From contig JBAOHD010000014.1 of the NCBI GenBank assembly GCA_037046615.1, positions 1-64,000 of the forward strand: a stretch of DNA of 64,000 nucleotides, read 5' to 3'. This document shows positions 8,658 to 19,333 of this stretch, piece by piece. The notes under the pieces were generated by a model that worked only from the letters and a program-made list of their open reading frames with translations, was not told the DNA's origin and searched no databases. A program made the translations under genes and the position numbers. This DNA is from Phosphoribacter sp037046615. Its GTDB lineage: Bacteria > Actinomycetota > Actinomycetes > Actinomycetales > Dermatophilaceae. Position 1 is the stretch's first letter. Each line of letters begins with the position of its first letter.

Positions 8658-9785
8658 TTACGCGCTCCGGAGGAGCAGGCGTGACGTGACCTCTCCGACT
8701 CCGGCACCGTCGATGAGGAAGCCGTCGTGCCCGGCGGTGCTGCTGATGATTTCCAGGGTCGCATCCGGGATCGCCTGCGCGAGCTCAGCGGACTGCTGTG
8801 GAAGGTAGAGCCTGTCGGAGGAGACCGCGACCACCGTCGTCGCGGCCCTGACCCGTCCGAGGGCGGCGACGATCCCGCCGCGGTCACGACCGACGTCGTG
8901 CCGGTTCATGGCGTCGGTGAGGACGAGGTAGGAGTTCGGGTCGAACCGGCTGACCAGCTTCGCGGCGTGATGGTCGAGGTAACTCTCTACGGCGTACTCC
9001 GCCCGAGCGAGCTTCACGTTCGGCCCGGGGATCCCGACCGAATCGGGAATCCAGGTCACCAGCTGCCCGGTAGGTCGTGTGGGCGATCCGGCGAGCAAGT
9101 CCGAGCCCGGCATCGGGCCACGACGGATTGTCGTAGTAGTCACCCCCGGCGAAGTGCGGGGTCGCAGCGCACCGCGAGCAGTTGTGGGTAGGCCCAGGCG
9201 ATCTGGTCGGCGCTCGCGGCCGCGCACGTCGCGATGACCGCGGCGCGAGCCACCCGATCAGGCCAACCCACGGCCCATTCGAGGGTGCGCATTCCCCCCA
9301 TGGAGCCCCCGATGACCAGGGCCCATCGGTCGATGTCGAGGGCGTCGGCGAGGGCGACCTCTGCCCGGACCTGGTCGCCGATCGTGACTTCGGGGAAGCG
9401 ACTGCCCCAGGGCCTGCCATGGGCGTCGAGGGAGGACGGCCCCGTGCTGCCTTGGCATCCGCCGAGGACGTTGGCACACACCACGAAGTAGCGGTCGGTG
9501 TCGAGGGGGAGGCCGGGGCCGACGAGCCCTTCCCACCAACCGGGGGTCACGTGTCCGGGGCCGGCTGGTCCGACGACGTGGCTGTCCCCGGTGAGGGCGT
9601 GCTCGACGAGGATGGCGTTGTCGCGAGCGGCTGCCAGAGCTGCCCCACGTCTCGTAGGCGAGGGTGACCGGCAGGTCGCGACCGGACTCAAGGGCCAGGA
9701 CCCCGAGGTCGGCGAAGCGACGACTGCCAGGGTGGTCGCCCGTCCGCCAGACTCGGTTCCGGCGGGGATCCGGGATGCCCGTCAC
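8658..9785 (-). CDS. metX: Homoserine O-acetyltransferase MetX, frame broken by indels
   Basis: Transfers acetyl from acetyl-CoA to homoserine, the first committed step to methionine. The GTG at 9785, preceded by GGAAGGG, gives a start RNRVWRTGDHPGSRRFADLG. The alpha/beta-hydrolase core reads RYFVVCANVLGGCQGSTGPS, the nucleophile elbow GGSMGGM, then FAGGDYYD, YAVESYLDHHAAKLV, LTDAMNRHDVGRDRGG and the histidine motif GHDGFL. These pieces lie in three frames, so at least three single-base shifts interrupt the gene near 9640, 9170 and 9030. Total length (about 375 codons) and all catalytic motifs are normal, so sequencing error is more likely than decay. A SAM-IV riboswitch lies directly upstream. 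Confidence 0.9.
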
Positions 9786-11032
9786 GCCTCGTGCCCTTCC
9801 GTCCGCGCTTGCCCACGCCGAACGCGCGCGGGCCGGGTCGTCACCCGGGGCACCCCACCGCGATTGGAGGGTTGCCGGCCAGCAAGCCGGGGCTGTGCGC
9901 TGGCGCTCATCACCTGACCGGCACTATACGGGTGGGCACAGACGCCCCGCCACGCGCGAGTCCAGCACGTGGGACCGCCTAGGAGGCGCGGGCTCCCGGC
10001 AGAGGCAGGCCCTTCTGGACCACTCGTGGCGCGCAGACGGATCCCGTGGACGACGAGTCGCTCAAGTAGAAGCGCCAGGGTGTAGTCGGGGTCGAGGGCA
10101 CGGGCCCTCGTCAGGGCCACCCGAGCGAGGGCTCCGTCGCCGGATGACCACGAGACCGTGGCGAGCACCGTGAGGACTCCGGGTGCGTCGGACCCCGATG
10201 TATGCCGCGCCAGCCAGCAGAGCTGGGCGATCACGTCGGCGGCCGGCCCTTGAGGCAGGGACCGTGCCAGTCGCCGACGCAAGGCCGGATCCACCATCGA
10301 GTCAGGCAGGCAGCCAGGGCAGAGCCACCCGATGAGCGCATCACGAAAGTCCTTGTCAGCCAAGGACGCCGTCATGTGTGCGACCTGTCGGGCGGTGGGC
10401 CCCTCACCCGAGAACGACGACAACAGCCGAGCCCACGCTCGCACCGCGGCAGCGTGCGCGTGTGGTTGGGCGTCGCACCCCGAGTCCACTGGCTGGGCCA
10501 GCAGACGTCGGGTCTCCCGCGCGCACCGGCGGGCAAACGTCGTGTCGACCGGAGCCATGAGGTCGTGGAGCGCATCTCGGTCTCGCACCGGCGCCCGGCC
10601 AAGGCCGACGAACTCCGCAACGGCTGGGACCTCCTCGGGCGACCGGAGTGGCACCCCGTCCCACGGATGGCATCCGTCGACGCAGCGAGGGAAGAACACC
10701 CTGCCGTCGCGGACGACGAGGTGCTCGAGGACGTCGATGCCGGCGGTATCAAGCTCGGGCATTAGGGCCTCTGTGAGGGCCTCCCCCTCCCCTGGCGACG
10801 GCTCGAAGACCACCACAAAGCACCCCTCGGCACCATCGCGTGACATCGCTGCGCACAGGTGACGGCTGAGGGCGACATGCTCGTCGGCGGGGACGTCGAG
10901 GTCGACGCGCACGGTGACACCGATGGTCTCCCGGCCGACGGTGACAAGGACGAGCGAACGCTCAGGGTGGTAGCCCAGGTGGTAGGGCAAGACAGCCACG
11001 AGATCGAGAGGGTCGCTGATACGGATCGTCAT
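9782..11032 (-). CDS. DUF4192 protein, 3' end probably shifted
   Basis: The ATG at 11032 (MTIRISDPLDLVAVLPYHLG) begins a typical DUF4192 protein of unknown function, with YHPERSLVLVTV following; these cytoplasmic proteins are widespread in actinobacteria. As written, the frame runs to 9782, through the metX riboswitch and its promoter, and its tail is Arg/Pro-rich nonsense. A one-base correction after VVHGIRLRATSGPEG would end it at 9979 with ...LPLPGARAS, clearing the regulatory region. I believe the shorter form of about 350 aa. The next gene upstream ends with its own hairpin, so this gene is likely transcribed alone. Confidence 0.75.
   Translation of the reverse strand: MTIRISDPLDLVAVLPYHLGYHPERSLVLVTVGRETIGVTVRVDLDVPADEHVALSRHLCAAMSRDGAEGCFVVVFEPSPGEGEALTEALMPELDTAGIDVLEHLVVRDGRVFFPRCVDGCHPWDGVPLRSPEEVPAVAEFVGLGRAPVRDRDALHDLMAPVDTTFARRCARETRRLLAQPVDSGCDAQPHAHAAAVRAWARLLSSFSGEGPTARQVAHMTASLADKDFRDALIGWLCPGCLPDSMVDPALRRRLARSLPQGPAADVIAQLCWLARHTSGSDAPGVLTVLATVSWSSGDGALARVALTRARALDPDYTLALLLERLVVHGIRLRATSGPEGPASAGSPRLLGGPTCWTRAWRGVCAHPYSAGQVMSASAQPRLAGRQPSNRGGVPRVTTRPARVRRGQARTEGHEA
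9803..9916 (-). ncRNA. SAM-IV-type riboswitch upstream of metX
   Basis: Read on the minus strand, the leader carries GAUGAGCGCCAGC, then CCCCGGCUUGCUGGCCGGCA, ACCCUCC, GCGGUGGGGUGCCCCGGGUG and a 3' pairing GACC that closes P1. A downstream GGCAAGCGCGG is shared with the second copy at 21738-21850. This matches the actinobacterial SAM-I/SAM-IV core as I know it. It sits 17 nt upstream of the metX start. With high SAM it should repress metX, through translation initiation or termination. The family call is by eye; a covariance search was not run. Confidence 0.85.
9923..9928 (-). promoter_or_regulatory. Candidate -10 element for the metX riboswitch transcript
   Basis: TATAGT on the minus strand, placed so that transcription would begin at about 9916, exactly at the riboswitch 5' end. 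No recognisable -35. Confidence 0.4.
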
Positions 11033-11055
11033 GGTCACACCTTGCGCCGCGGAAG

Positions 11056-11089
11056 CCACAGCCCCTCACCGCTCGGCGAGGGGCTGTGG
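11056..11089 (-). terminator. Terminator hairpin between DUF1232 and DUF4192 genes
   Basis: A perfect 12-bp stem CCACAGCCCCTC / GAGGGGCTGTGG with a 10-nt loop, 62 bases past the DUF1232 stop and 24 bases before the DUF4192 start. It lacks a U-tract. Confidence 0.65.
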
Positions 11090-11151
11090 ACTGCGTGGTG
11101 TCGCAGACAGGACTTGGGGACGACCCGCCCCGGCAGGACGAGCGCGACGCG

Positions 11152-11619
11152 CTACCGGACGACGTACGAGCGGACCGGTTCGTCGGCCGGACGCCACGCG
11201 TCTTGCGGTGACTCGGCCTGCCATGGGGTGCCTCCGGTGCCAGCCGCCGGGGTGCCCCCCTGACCGCTTTCCCAGGCGAGGAAGGCCTCGGTGTCGCCGA
11301 GCAGCGAACTGGCCAGCCAGCTCACGAGCATCGCGTCGTCGGCGAGGCCGAACACACCGAAGAGCGCCTCCGGCACGAGGTCGACGGGTGAAACGACATA
11401 GAGGGCCGCGGCGACAAGGGCCAGCGCCCGGCCGGCTGTGAGACCGGCATACCGGCCTTGGAGGGCGGCTGAGATCATCCGCGGCACGGCGCGAAGCCGG
11501 ACGGTGAGCCCGGGTGCACCGGGGCGCGACGCTGCCCGCAGGGCCATCCCGAGGGAGCTCAAGCGCGCCCAACGAGAGGCCGCCGAAGCGGACCGGGAGG
11601 TGGAAGACCGTGTGGCCAT
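11152..11619 (-). CDS. DUF1232 (YkvA-like) membrane protein
   Basis: 155 aa from the ATG at 11619, with AAGGA upstream. An N-terminal basic amphipathic stretch is followed by the DUF1232 core (residues ~60-105) with the signature ALYVVSPVDLVPEALFG and GLADDAMLVSWLASSLLG. The tail is Gly/Pro-rich and ends RSYVVR. The family is small, membrane-associated and of unknown function. A longer start at 11712 is open but has no ribosome site. Confidence 0.85.
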   Translation of the reverse strand: MATRSSTSRSASAASRWARLSSLGMALRAASRPGAPGLTVRLRAVPRMISAALQGRYAGLTAGRALALVAAALYVVSPVDLVPEALFGVFGLADDAMLVSWLASSLLGDTEAFLAWESGQGGTPAAGTGGTPWQAESPQDAWRPADEPVRSYVVR

Positions 11620-11738
11620 GTGACGTGTCCTTCGACTTGAGTGTCCGCGATCGGGGCGCGACCTCCGATTCAACGATGAAGGGGCCGCCAGGATTCCTGA
11701 CGACCCCGTCATTGCCCGACTTCAGGTGCCGTGCCGCC

Positions 11739-12476
11739 TCAGCCGCGCGTCACGACGGTCGGGAACTCCGCCTTGGCGTTGTCGGCGATCCGCTTGAGCA
11801 GGTAGGCGTCGAGTCCGGCGCCGATCCCTCCACCGATGACAGGCACGGCTTTGCCGAACCGGCTCAACGCGCTTCGACCCATCTGCGAGGCAAGTCGAAA
11901 GCCGATCCCCTTGTTGAGCACCATGAGGGCCGGTCCAGGCAGCCGCGCAGCGGCAAGGCTCGTGAGGCGGCCACCGGTGCCGGCGGTCGCGACGACGCCG
12001 GCCTTGCGCAGGAGGTCGTCTGCGTCGGCACCGACGAGCGTCAACAGGACGGCCGACCGGATCTGAGGCGAGGCCAGGTCGTAGCCGCGGAGCTTCGCGA
12101 TTGCCGCGACCATCCGGGTGGCGGTGATGTAGAACTCGACGACATTGGCCGGGAGCGCGATCGGCATCGTCACGAAACCGCCCAGACCAGTGACGAAGCC
12201 GCCGGCTGCCCCAATGGCCACGTGCTTGCGCACGACGGCGTCGATGGCACCCTTCTCGCTCGTGGAGCGCTCGCGCGCCTCGCGGGCGATGTCCTCGGCC
12301 GACGCGAACGGGCCCCGACCGTCAATCCCGACGTCGAGCACCTTCTCGACGAGGTCTGTCGCGAACCCCGCCAGGCCGCCGTCGTCGGGCGTGGCGGCAG
12401 CCTGCGCTAAGGCGCCCTGCTTGGCCGGTGCCGACGCTTGGTCTCGACCGAAGATCCCCACTCGTGTCTCCTTCAT
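11739..12476 (-). CDS. EcsC family protein
   Basis: 245 aa from ATG 12476. The EcsC-family domain covers most of the protein: an N-terminal helix LVEKVLDVGIDG, then a glycine-rich hydrophobic block AIGAAGGFVTGLGGFVTMPI, ANVVEFYITATRMVAAIAKL, and a second glycine-rich block PVIGGGIGAGLDAYLLKRIA. EcsC proteins are named after the Bacillus ecs operon, but here there is no ABC transporter beside it. They are probably membrane-associated and their biochemical role is unknown. Separated from the DUF1232 gene by 119 bases, in the same orientation. Confidence 0.85.
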   Translation of the reverse strand: MKETRVGIFGRDQASAPAKQGALAQAAATPDDGGLAGFATDLVEKVLDVGIDGRGPFASAEDIAREARERSTSEKGAIDAVVRKHVAIGAAGGFVTGLGGFVTMPIALPANVVEFYITATRMVAAIAKLRGYDLASPQIRSAVLLTLVGADADDLLRKAGVVATAGTGGRLTSLAAARLPGPALMVLNKGIGFRLASQMGRSALSRFGKAVPVIGGGIGAGLDAYLLKRIADNAKAEFPTVVTRG

Positions 12477-12568
12477 CTGCGACGTCAGGTCGCGTGGTGC
12501 GACGCCCGCTCGGGCGCCCGCGGATGTAACACCGCAATCCTCCTACCCCTTCCCGGCCTCGGGAGTCC

Positions 12569-14359
12569 GTGGGGCAGGGTTGGATGAGACCCATGTCCGG
12601 TGCCGGCGCGAGCGCCCTCCCTCCCGAGGAAGGGCTCGGCCTCGTGCCCCTCGTCACGAACGGGCAGGACGGGTATGCCGCCGGCTTGCCGCCCGCGCTC
12701 GTCACCGCTTCATCGCTAGCTTCCGCTCGCGCTCCCCGCTGGGCCGTCAGCGCCGCAGCCGACACACTCGGGGCCGCGATCCGGCTGCGGGTCCCTGTGC
12801 GACGCACCTGGGATGTGGCCGAGGTGCACCGGCTCCTCGTGGGCGGATGGCGGGGCGATCTGGCGTCGGCGTGGGCGCACGTGCGCGGCATACCGGAGCC
12901 GCCTTTGCGACGCGATGCCGGCGCTGCGGACGACCTGTTTTCGGCCGCCCTGTCCACGAGCACGGCGTGGGATGTGCCCGGATCCGACCAGGGTGATGAC
13001 ACTGCTGGCTCAGCCGACCTCCGACCCCTGCTCGCGCCGTCGGGCCACGTCAGGGAAGACCTTCTCGAGGTCGTCCGGCGCAGTTCCGATCCTCGCCATG
13101 TGGCAGCTCTGCTCACCCTCGTCGGTCAGCTGGCCGGGGCCCAACGCGACCTCGTCGCCCAGGGTGGGCCGCGTGCAATGGCAACGGCATACTCCGAGTC
13201 CGCTGCAGCCGTCCTCGCGCTCGAACTCGCTGAGGAGGGGCTTCCGGTCGACCGTGAGGTCGCTGCTGGGCTCATCGCCGAGCACGCCGGCATCCGCCCC
13301 CGCGACGACCGGCACGCCGCGGCCATCCGCCACGAGCGCGACGAGCGGGTCCTGCGCCACGCGCCGGGGCGTCGCGCCGACCTGCGCCAGCCCGCCGACG
13401 TCAAGGCCCTCCTCGCCGCGATCGGGGTCGACGTCCCCACGACCCGCGCGTGGGTCCTCGAGCCGTATCGGCAGAACACATCCCCTCGTCGATGCCCTCT
13501 TGCGATGGCGCAAGGACGAGCGGATTGCGACGACCTACGGCTACCGCTGGCTCGACGAGCACGTGGGTCAGGACGGGCGGCTGCGGGGCGCGTGGGCCGC
13601 CAGCGACGGCGCAGCGGGCCGGATGACGGCCCAGAACGGCCTCCACAACCTGCCGGTCGGCTTGCGGCGGGCGGTGGTCGCCGAGCCGGGATTCGTCTTC
13701 GTGCGCGCCGACCTCGGGCAGATCGAGCCGAGGATCCTCGCGGCCGTCTCCGGCGACCGTGCCTTCGCCGCCGCGACCCGGCGCCGACGATCTCTATGCC
13801 CCGGTGGCGGCCACCCTCGGCGTTGAGCGTGGGGTCGCCAAGATCGCCGTCCTCGCCGCGATGTACGGCCAGCGGTCTGGATCTGCCGGTGAGGCGCTGC
13901 GCGGCCTTGAGCGTGCGTTTCCTACCGCGATGGGCCTGCTCGACCACGCGTATGCCGTGGGGGTGGAGGGCGGTGCCCTGCGCACCTTCGGCGGGCGGCT
14001 CGTGAGACTCGGGGCCCCGCCCATGGCGAGCCCCGAGGACGCTACTCGGGCCGACCACGACCGAGCGGCGGCGCGTGGCCGGTTCGCCCGTAATGCCGTC
14101 ATCCAGGGGTCAGCCGCTGAGTTCTTCAAGATGTGGGCGCTCGTCGTGCGCCACGCGATCGAGCCTCTCGGGGCGCGGATCGTCTTGTGTCTGCACGACG
14201 AGTCTGCTCATCCATACCCCCGAGGACAGCGCTGCGGGGGTCGCCGAGGCGGTGCACCACGCCTTGACGACCGCCGCTGCGGCATACCTTGGCGCTGACG
14301 TCGTGCGCTTCGTCGCCGACGTGTCCATCGTCAGATCGTGGGCGGAAGCCAAGGGGTGA
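12569..14359 (+). CDS. Bifunctional 3'-5' exonuclease/DNA polymerase-like protein (family A), frame broken
   Basis: A short family-A polymerase homologue of about 590 codons with no 5' nuclease domain; actinobacteria commonly carry this beside the full PolA. Possible starts are 12569 (GTG), 12584 and 12593 (both ATG, in frame). The N-terminal half is a divergent exonuclease-like region. The palm has AGRMTAQNGLHNLPVGLRRA, motif A as ADLGQIEPRILA (usual form DYSQIELRILA), motif B region KIAVLAAMYGQ and motif C as LCLHDES. The gene crosses frames near 13485, 13780 and 14205, so three single-base errors or mutations break it. The expected motif order and length argue for sequencing error. The altered motif A leaves polymerase activity uncertain. 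Confidence 0.8.
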
Positions 14360-14377
14360 CTTCACGTCCACCCGAGT

Positions 14378-15382
14378 TCAGCGGGCGGGCCCGTCGTCGG
14401 TCATCGTGCGCAGGAAGGCCTCGACGTCGGCGCCGATCTCCTCGGCCGAGGGCAGCTCCGAGGAGTCTGGGGCGAGCAGACTCGGGCGAGTGCGGCCCTG
14501 CATGAACGCGTCGTACTGCCGCTCAAGGGCTCCCACGAGCGTGATGACCTCCTCGTTGTCGACGAGTTCGGCGTTGACCTGTGCCTCCGTGGCGAGCGCC
14601 GCCGTCGCGAGTTCGTCACGGGAGAGGTCCAGACCGGTCGCGCCCACCACGGCGTCGAGCGCCACGAGCGCCGCCTGGTGGTATTCCGCCTGGGCCAGGT
14701 AGTGCGGGACGTGGATCGCAAACCCCATCGCGTCGTGACCGGACTCGCCGAGCCGGTATTCGAGGAGACCGGTGAAGCTGCCCGGCACGGTGATCGCGCC
14801 GAACACCGGCTCGACCTCACCGATGAGCCGCGCGTCAGTCGCGTGCGGGGTCATCCCGAGTGGACGGGTGTGCGGCACCGCCATCGGGATCCCGTGGACA
14901 CTCACGGTCAGAGTCACACCGAGGCGCCGGACGAGGTCGGTCACAGCGGCGACCATGCGCTCCCACTGGTAGTCCGGCTCGGGCCCACTAAGCAGGAAGA
15001 ACGGTTGCCCGGCGCGGTCGAGGACCCGGTGGAGCAGCAGAGCGGGGTCCTCGTAGCCGGTCCAGCGGTCCTTGTCGAAAGTCATCGTCGGCCGACGGCC
15101 CCGGTAGTCGAAGACCTGGTCGAGGTCGAACGACGCGACGACGGTCGACCGGTGGTGGTCCAGGACATGGGCGGTGAAAAGCCGCTGGCTGTGGCCGGCG
15201 TCGACGAATCCCCCGAGGGACGCCACGAGCACACCGGCGGGTGCGTCTGGGGAAGGCACCGACGTCGGCCCTGTGGCGGTGAGGCCGGGGGCGTCGTTCT
15301 CGAATCGGTAGAGGTTGCTGGGGTCTTGCACGTTCGGTCCTTCCACTTGCACGATGCGGACCCGTGGTGCGGGGCTCGTCAC
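14378..15382 (-). CDS. PAC2 family protein
   Basis: 334 aa from a GTG at 15382. It belongs to the PAC2 family (related to eukaryotic proteasome assembly chaperone 2). Family features seen: an early ASLGGFVDAG, FDLDQVFDYRGRRP, a FLLSGPEPDYQWERM region, GIPMAVPHTRP, then YRLGESGHDAMGFAIHVPHY and a helical C-terminus. In proteasome-bearing actinobacteria these are suspected to relate to protein turnover, but no proteasome gene is present here. Convergent with the polymerase-like gene, 18 bases away. Confidence 0.9.
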   Translation of the reverse strand: MTSPAPRVRIVQVEGPNVQDPSNLYRFENDAPGLTATGPTSVPSPDAPAGVLVASLGGFVDAGHSQRLFTAHVLDHHRSTVVASFDLDQVFDYRGRRPTMTFDKDRWTGYEDPALLLHRVLDRAGQPFFLLSGPEPDYQWERMVAAVTDLVRRLGVTLTVSVHGIPMAVPHTRPLGMTPHATDARLIGEVEPVFGAITVPGSFTGLLEYRLGESGHDAMGFAIHVPHYLAQAEYHQAALVALDAVVGATGLDLSRDELATAALATEAQVNAELVDNEEVITLVGALERQYDAFMQGRTRPSLLAPDSSELPSAEEIGADVEAFLRTMTDDGPAR

Positions 15383-15434
15383 GGATGAAGCGATCAGCGG
15401 GTGCCCACGGGGTCATCCCGGGCAACGTCCGAGG

Positions 15435-18400
15435 TCAGCCCGACATTCCGGTGTCGCTCGCCGCGATCGCCTTCAGGATGCGCTTGGCGGAGACCGGGTA
15501 TGCCGTGCCGAGACTCTGGGCGAACAGGGACACCCGGAACTCTTCGATCATCCATCCGATCGCGACAACGTCCTCGTCGCCGCGCGCAGCCGGGCGCAGG
15601 CGGTGCAGGAGCGCTGCATACGCAGCCTCGACCGAAAGCACCTCGTCCATCCGGGCGTGATCTCGCCGCACGTCCTCGGGGGCGCGCTCCAGCCGGTGAC
15701 TGACGGCCCGCAGATAGCGCAGGAGGTTGCCGAGCCGGTGGGCGCCGGTGTCGGCGACGAATCCTGGCCGGATGAGCTCACCGACCTGAGCGCGGACGTC
15801 GGCGACGAGATCGGCCAGCACGGGCGTGCCTTGGGCGGCGAGCGTGTCGAGGGAGCGGACGATGCGCAGGTGCTCGGCGAGGATCGGTAGGACGACGCCG
15901 ACGAGAGCGGTGACCCTGGCCGCGACATGCGACCTCACCGCCGCGAGCACCGCCTCGAACTCACCTCTCGTGCGCGGAGTTCCCGCCACCTGCTCGCGGA
16001 CGATGGCGTCGACGGCCGCGGCCAGGACATCTTCGAGGAGCTTGGGGACCGACCCGTGGGGATTGTGACCGAGGGCGAGCTTGTCGACATTGGTGAGGCG
16101 GGCGAGGACCGCCTTCCACGGCGGCGTCGTCGCGAGCAGGACGAGCCGCCGGACGCCCAGGCGGTGTTCGGTCGCAGCCTCGTTTGCGGTCGGGAGGACG
16201 CGCAGGGACACGGAGAGGCCGTCGTCCACGAGCGCGGGGAACCCGCTGACGGTCGTCCCTCGCACGGTGGCCTCGTGGGTGGCGGGGATGGTGTCCCAAA
16301 CCCAGGAGGTCACTCCCGTGCGTTCGACATCTGCCCCCGCCGCCGACAGGGCCTGACGCACGTGACCCGAGACATGCTCGGTGAGCGTGGGCAGATCGCT
16401 GCCGGTCGCCACGGCGTGGCCCGGCCGGTCCTCGATGACGAACCGCATGCGCAGGTGCGACGGCAACCGCTCAAGGGCCCAGTCCTGCGGGTGAATGACG
16501 ACCCCGTGGGTCGTCTGCAGCACCCGGGCGAGCACCTCGGTGAGCGCGCCGGACTCTGGGCCCAGACGTTCCCTGCGGAGGTATGCCGCCGTGGCGGCCG
16601 CGTGCTCGGGAGCGGGCACGAGCAGGCGTCGAGTCTGCTTCGGTAGGGAGCGAATGAGGGCCGTGATGAGGTTTTCACGCAAGCCGGGCACGAGCCAGTC
16701 GAACCCGTCGGGCCTCACCTGGTTGAGCACGTCGGTGCCGATGTGGACGCTGACTCCGTCGTGATCTGCACCTGGCTCGAAGTGATACGTGAGCGGGAGT
16801 TCGAGGTCACCGGAGCGCCACACGGTCGGGAATGCGTCGGCGTCGACCTGCGCGTCCTCTCCTCGCAGAAGATCCGCGTCGGTCATCGTCAACAGGTCCG
16901 GCGCCTCGCGCCGAGCGGTCTTCCACCACGTGTCGAAATGACGGGAGGACACGACGCCAGCCGGGATGCGTGCGTCGTAGAAGGCGAAGATGTCCTCGTC
17001 GCCGACGACAAGATCCCGCCGCCGGGTGCGGGCCTCCAGATCCCCCAGCCGAGCGACGACCGCCTGGTTGTCGCGGAAGAAGTGATGCCGGGTGTGCCAG
17101 TCCCCCTCGACCAGCGCGTGCCGGATGAAGAGTTCGCGGGCGAGGTCAGGGTCGATCCGGCCAAGGCTGACCACCCGGCCCACCACCAGCGGCACACCGA
17201 GGAGCATGACCTTCTCGGTCGCCACGGCACTCCCCCGCCGAGCCGACCATCGGGGTTCCGAATGCTCCTTGACGATCAGGTGAGCGCCGATCTCCTCCGC
17301 CCACACCGGGTCGATCCGGGCGACGGTCCGGGCAAAGAGGCGGGAGGTCTCGACGAGTTCTCCCGCCATGACCACGGGCGCGGCTTTGGCTCGCAAGACC
17401 GAGCCAGGAGCGATGACGAACCGTGCTCCTCGGGTGCCGAGGTAGTCACGCTTGGCCTCGTCACGGACGCCGATCTGGCTGAGCAGGCCGGACAGGAGGG
17501 ATTGGTGGATCGCATCGGCGTCCACCCCCGACTCAGAAGCTGCCGGACGCACGGCATACCCGGCGCTCTTGCTCGCCTGACGCAGTTGCGAGACGAGGTC
17601 CTGCCACTCCCGGATGCGCAGGTAATGGAGGTACTCCGCCTTGCACATCCGCCGGAAAGCGCTGCCGGACAACGACTTCTGTTGATCCTGGAGATATCGC
17701 CACAGACGGACGTAGGACATGAAGTCCGAGTGTTCGTCGGCAAACCGCTTGTGCGAGGCCGCGGCGAGCTCTTGCTTGTCTAGGGGCCGTTCCCGCGGGT
17801 CTTGGATCGACAGGGCCGCGACGATGATCGACACCTCTGCGAGACAACCGAGTTTGTCTGCTTCGATGATCATGCGCGCGAGCCGCGGGTCGACCGGCAG
17901 GCGGGCGATCGTCCGCCCGTATGCCGTGATGCTGCCGTCCCGCTCGAAAGCGCGCAGCTCCTCGAGGCAGCTTGACCCCGTCGCCGATCTGTCGGTGCGT
18001 CGGGGGCATCGACAAACGGGAAGGCGGCGACGTTGCCGAGGCCAAGGGTCGTCATCTGCAGGATGACCGAGGCGAGGTTGGTGCGCAGGATCTCGGGGTC
18101 GGTGAAGTCCGGGCGGGCGAGGAAATCGTCCTCGGCATACAGCCGGATGCAGACCCCGTCGGCGAGCCGGCCGCAGCGGCCCGCACGCTGGGTGGCGCTG
18201 GCCTTGCTGACCGGCTCGATTGGCAGCCGCTGCACCTTGGTGCGCTGGCTAGTAGCGCGAGATCCGCGCGCGTGCCGGCGTCGACGACGTAGCGGATCCC
18301 GGGGACGGTGAGCGAGGTCTCCGCGACATTGGTCGCGAGGACGATCCGCCGGCCGGTGTGCCGGGCGAAGACCCGGTGCTGCTCGGCCGCGGACAATCGC

Positions 18401-19333
18401 GCAAACAACGGGACGATCTCGGTGTCTGGGAGGCGGAGCCCGGCAAGGGCATCGGCGGCGTCGCGGATCTCCCTCTCCCCCGAGAGGAAGACGAGGATGT
18501 CGTGGCTCGCGACCTCGTCGTGACCCGAGCTCTCGGTCCACAGCTCCTCGACGGCCTCGCAGATGCCCGTCACCTGGTCGACCTCGGCGGCAGGCGTGCC
18601 GGGGGATGCCCCGCGCACGAGCGGCCGGTAGCGCACCTCGACCGGATAGGTGCGCCCGGATACCTCGACGATCGGCGCCGGTCGACCGTGTGCGTCCGCG
18701 AAGTGAGTGGCGAACCGTCCGGGGTCGATGGTCGCCGAGGTGACGATGACTTTGAGGTCGGGTCTGCGCGGGAGGAGTTGCCTGAGATAGCCCAGGAGGA
18801 AGTCGATATTGAGGCTGCGCTCGTGGGCCTCGTCGATGATGAGCGTGTCGTATCGCCGCAGGTCACGGTCGCGCTGGAGTTCGGCCAGAAGGATGCCGTC
18901 GGTCATGACGGTCACGAGCGAATCCCGGGAGCTCACGGTCAGTAAACCTCACCCGATACCCGATCGCGCCCCCCAATTCGACGTCGAGTTCCTCGGCGAG
19001 ACGCTCTGCGACGGCACGCGCGGCGATCCGGCGGGGTTGGGTGTGGCCGATGGCGCCGTCGATGCCACGGCCGAGTTCGAGGCAGATCTTGGGCAGCTGG
19101 GTGGTCTTGCCGGATCCCGTCTCCCCCGCGACGACGACGACCTGATGGTCACGGATGGCGGCCGCGATGTCGTCCTTGCGTTCGACGACAGGCAGGTGTT
19201 CCGGATAGGTGATCTCGGGCAGCAGCCCGAGCCGTCGTTCACGCCGGGCCGCGAGCGCCGCAACCCGCTCGGCGGAATCCGGGCGTGGGGCAACTGTCCG
19301 AGGGCGGCGGCGCCGCTGCGGCGATGACGACAT
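15435..19333 (-). CDS. hrpA: ATP-dependent RNA helicase HrpA, frame broken by indels
   Basis: DEAH-box helicase of about 1,300 codons, matching the usual HrpA length, acting on RNA. The ATG at 19333 overlaps the upstream stop as TGATG. Motif I is GETGSGKTTQLPK, then HTQPRRIAARAVAERLAEEL; motif II is DEAHERSLN; motif III SATID; motif V region ATNVAETSLTVPGIRYVVD; motif VI QRAGRCGR. The C-terminal 812 residues (HA2/OB and the HrpA-specific DUF3418 region) are in one open frame from 17873 to 15435. Upstream, frame changes occur near 18935, 18250 and 17960. Given intact motifs, sequencing error is the likely explanation. Last gene of the metY operon. Confidence 0.9.

Noticed and set aside
16743..17783. 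346-codon open frame antisense to hrpA
   Set aside because: Lies entirely within the intact C-terminal half of hrpA; a shadow frame.
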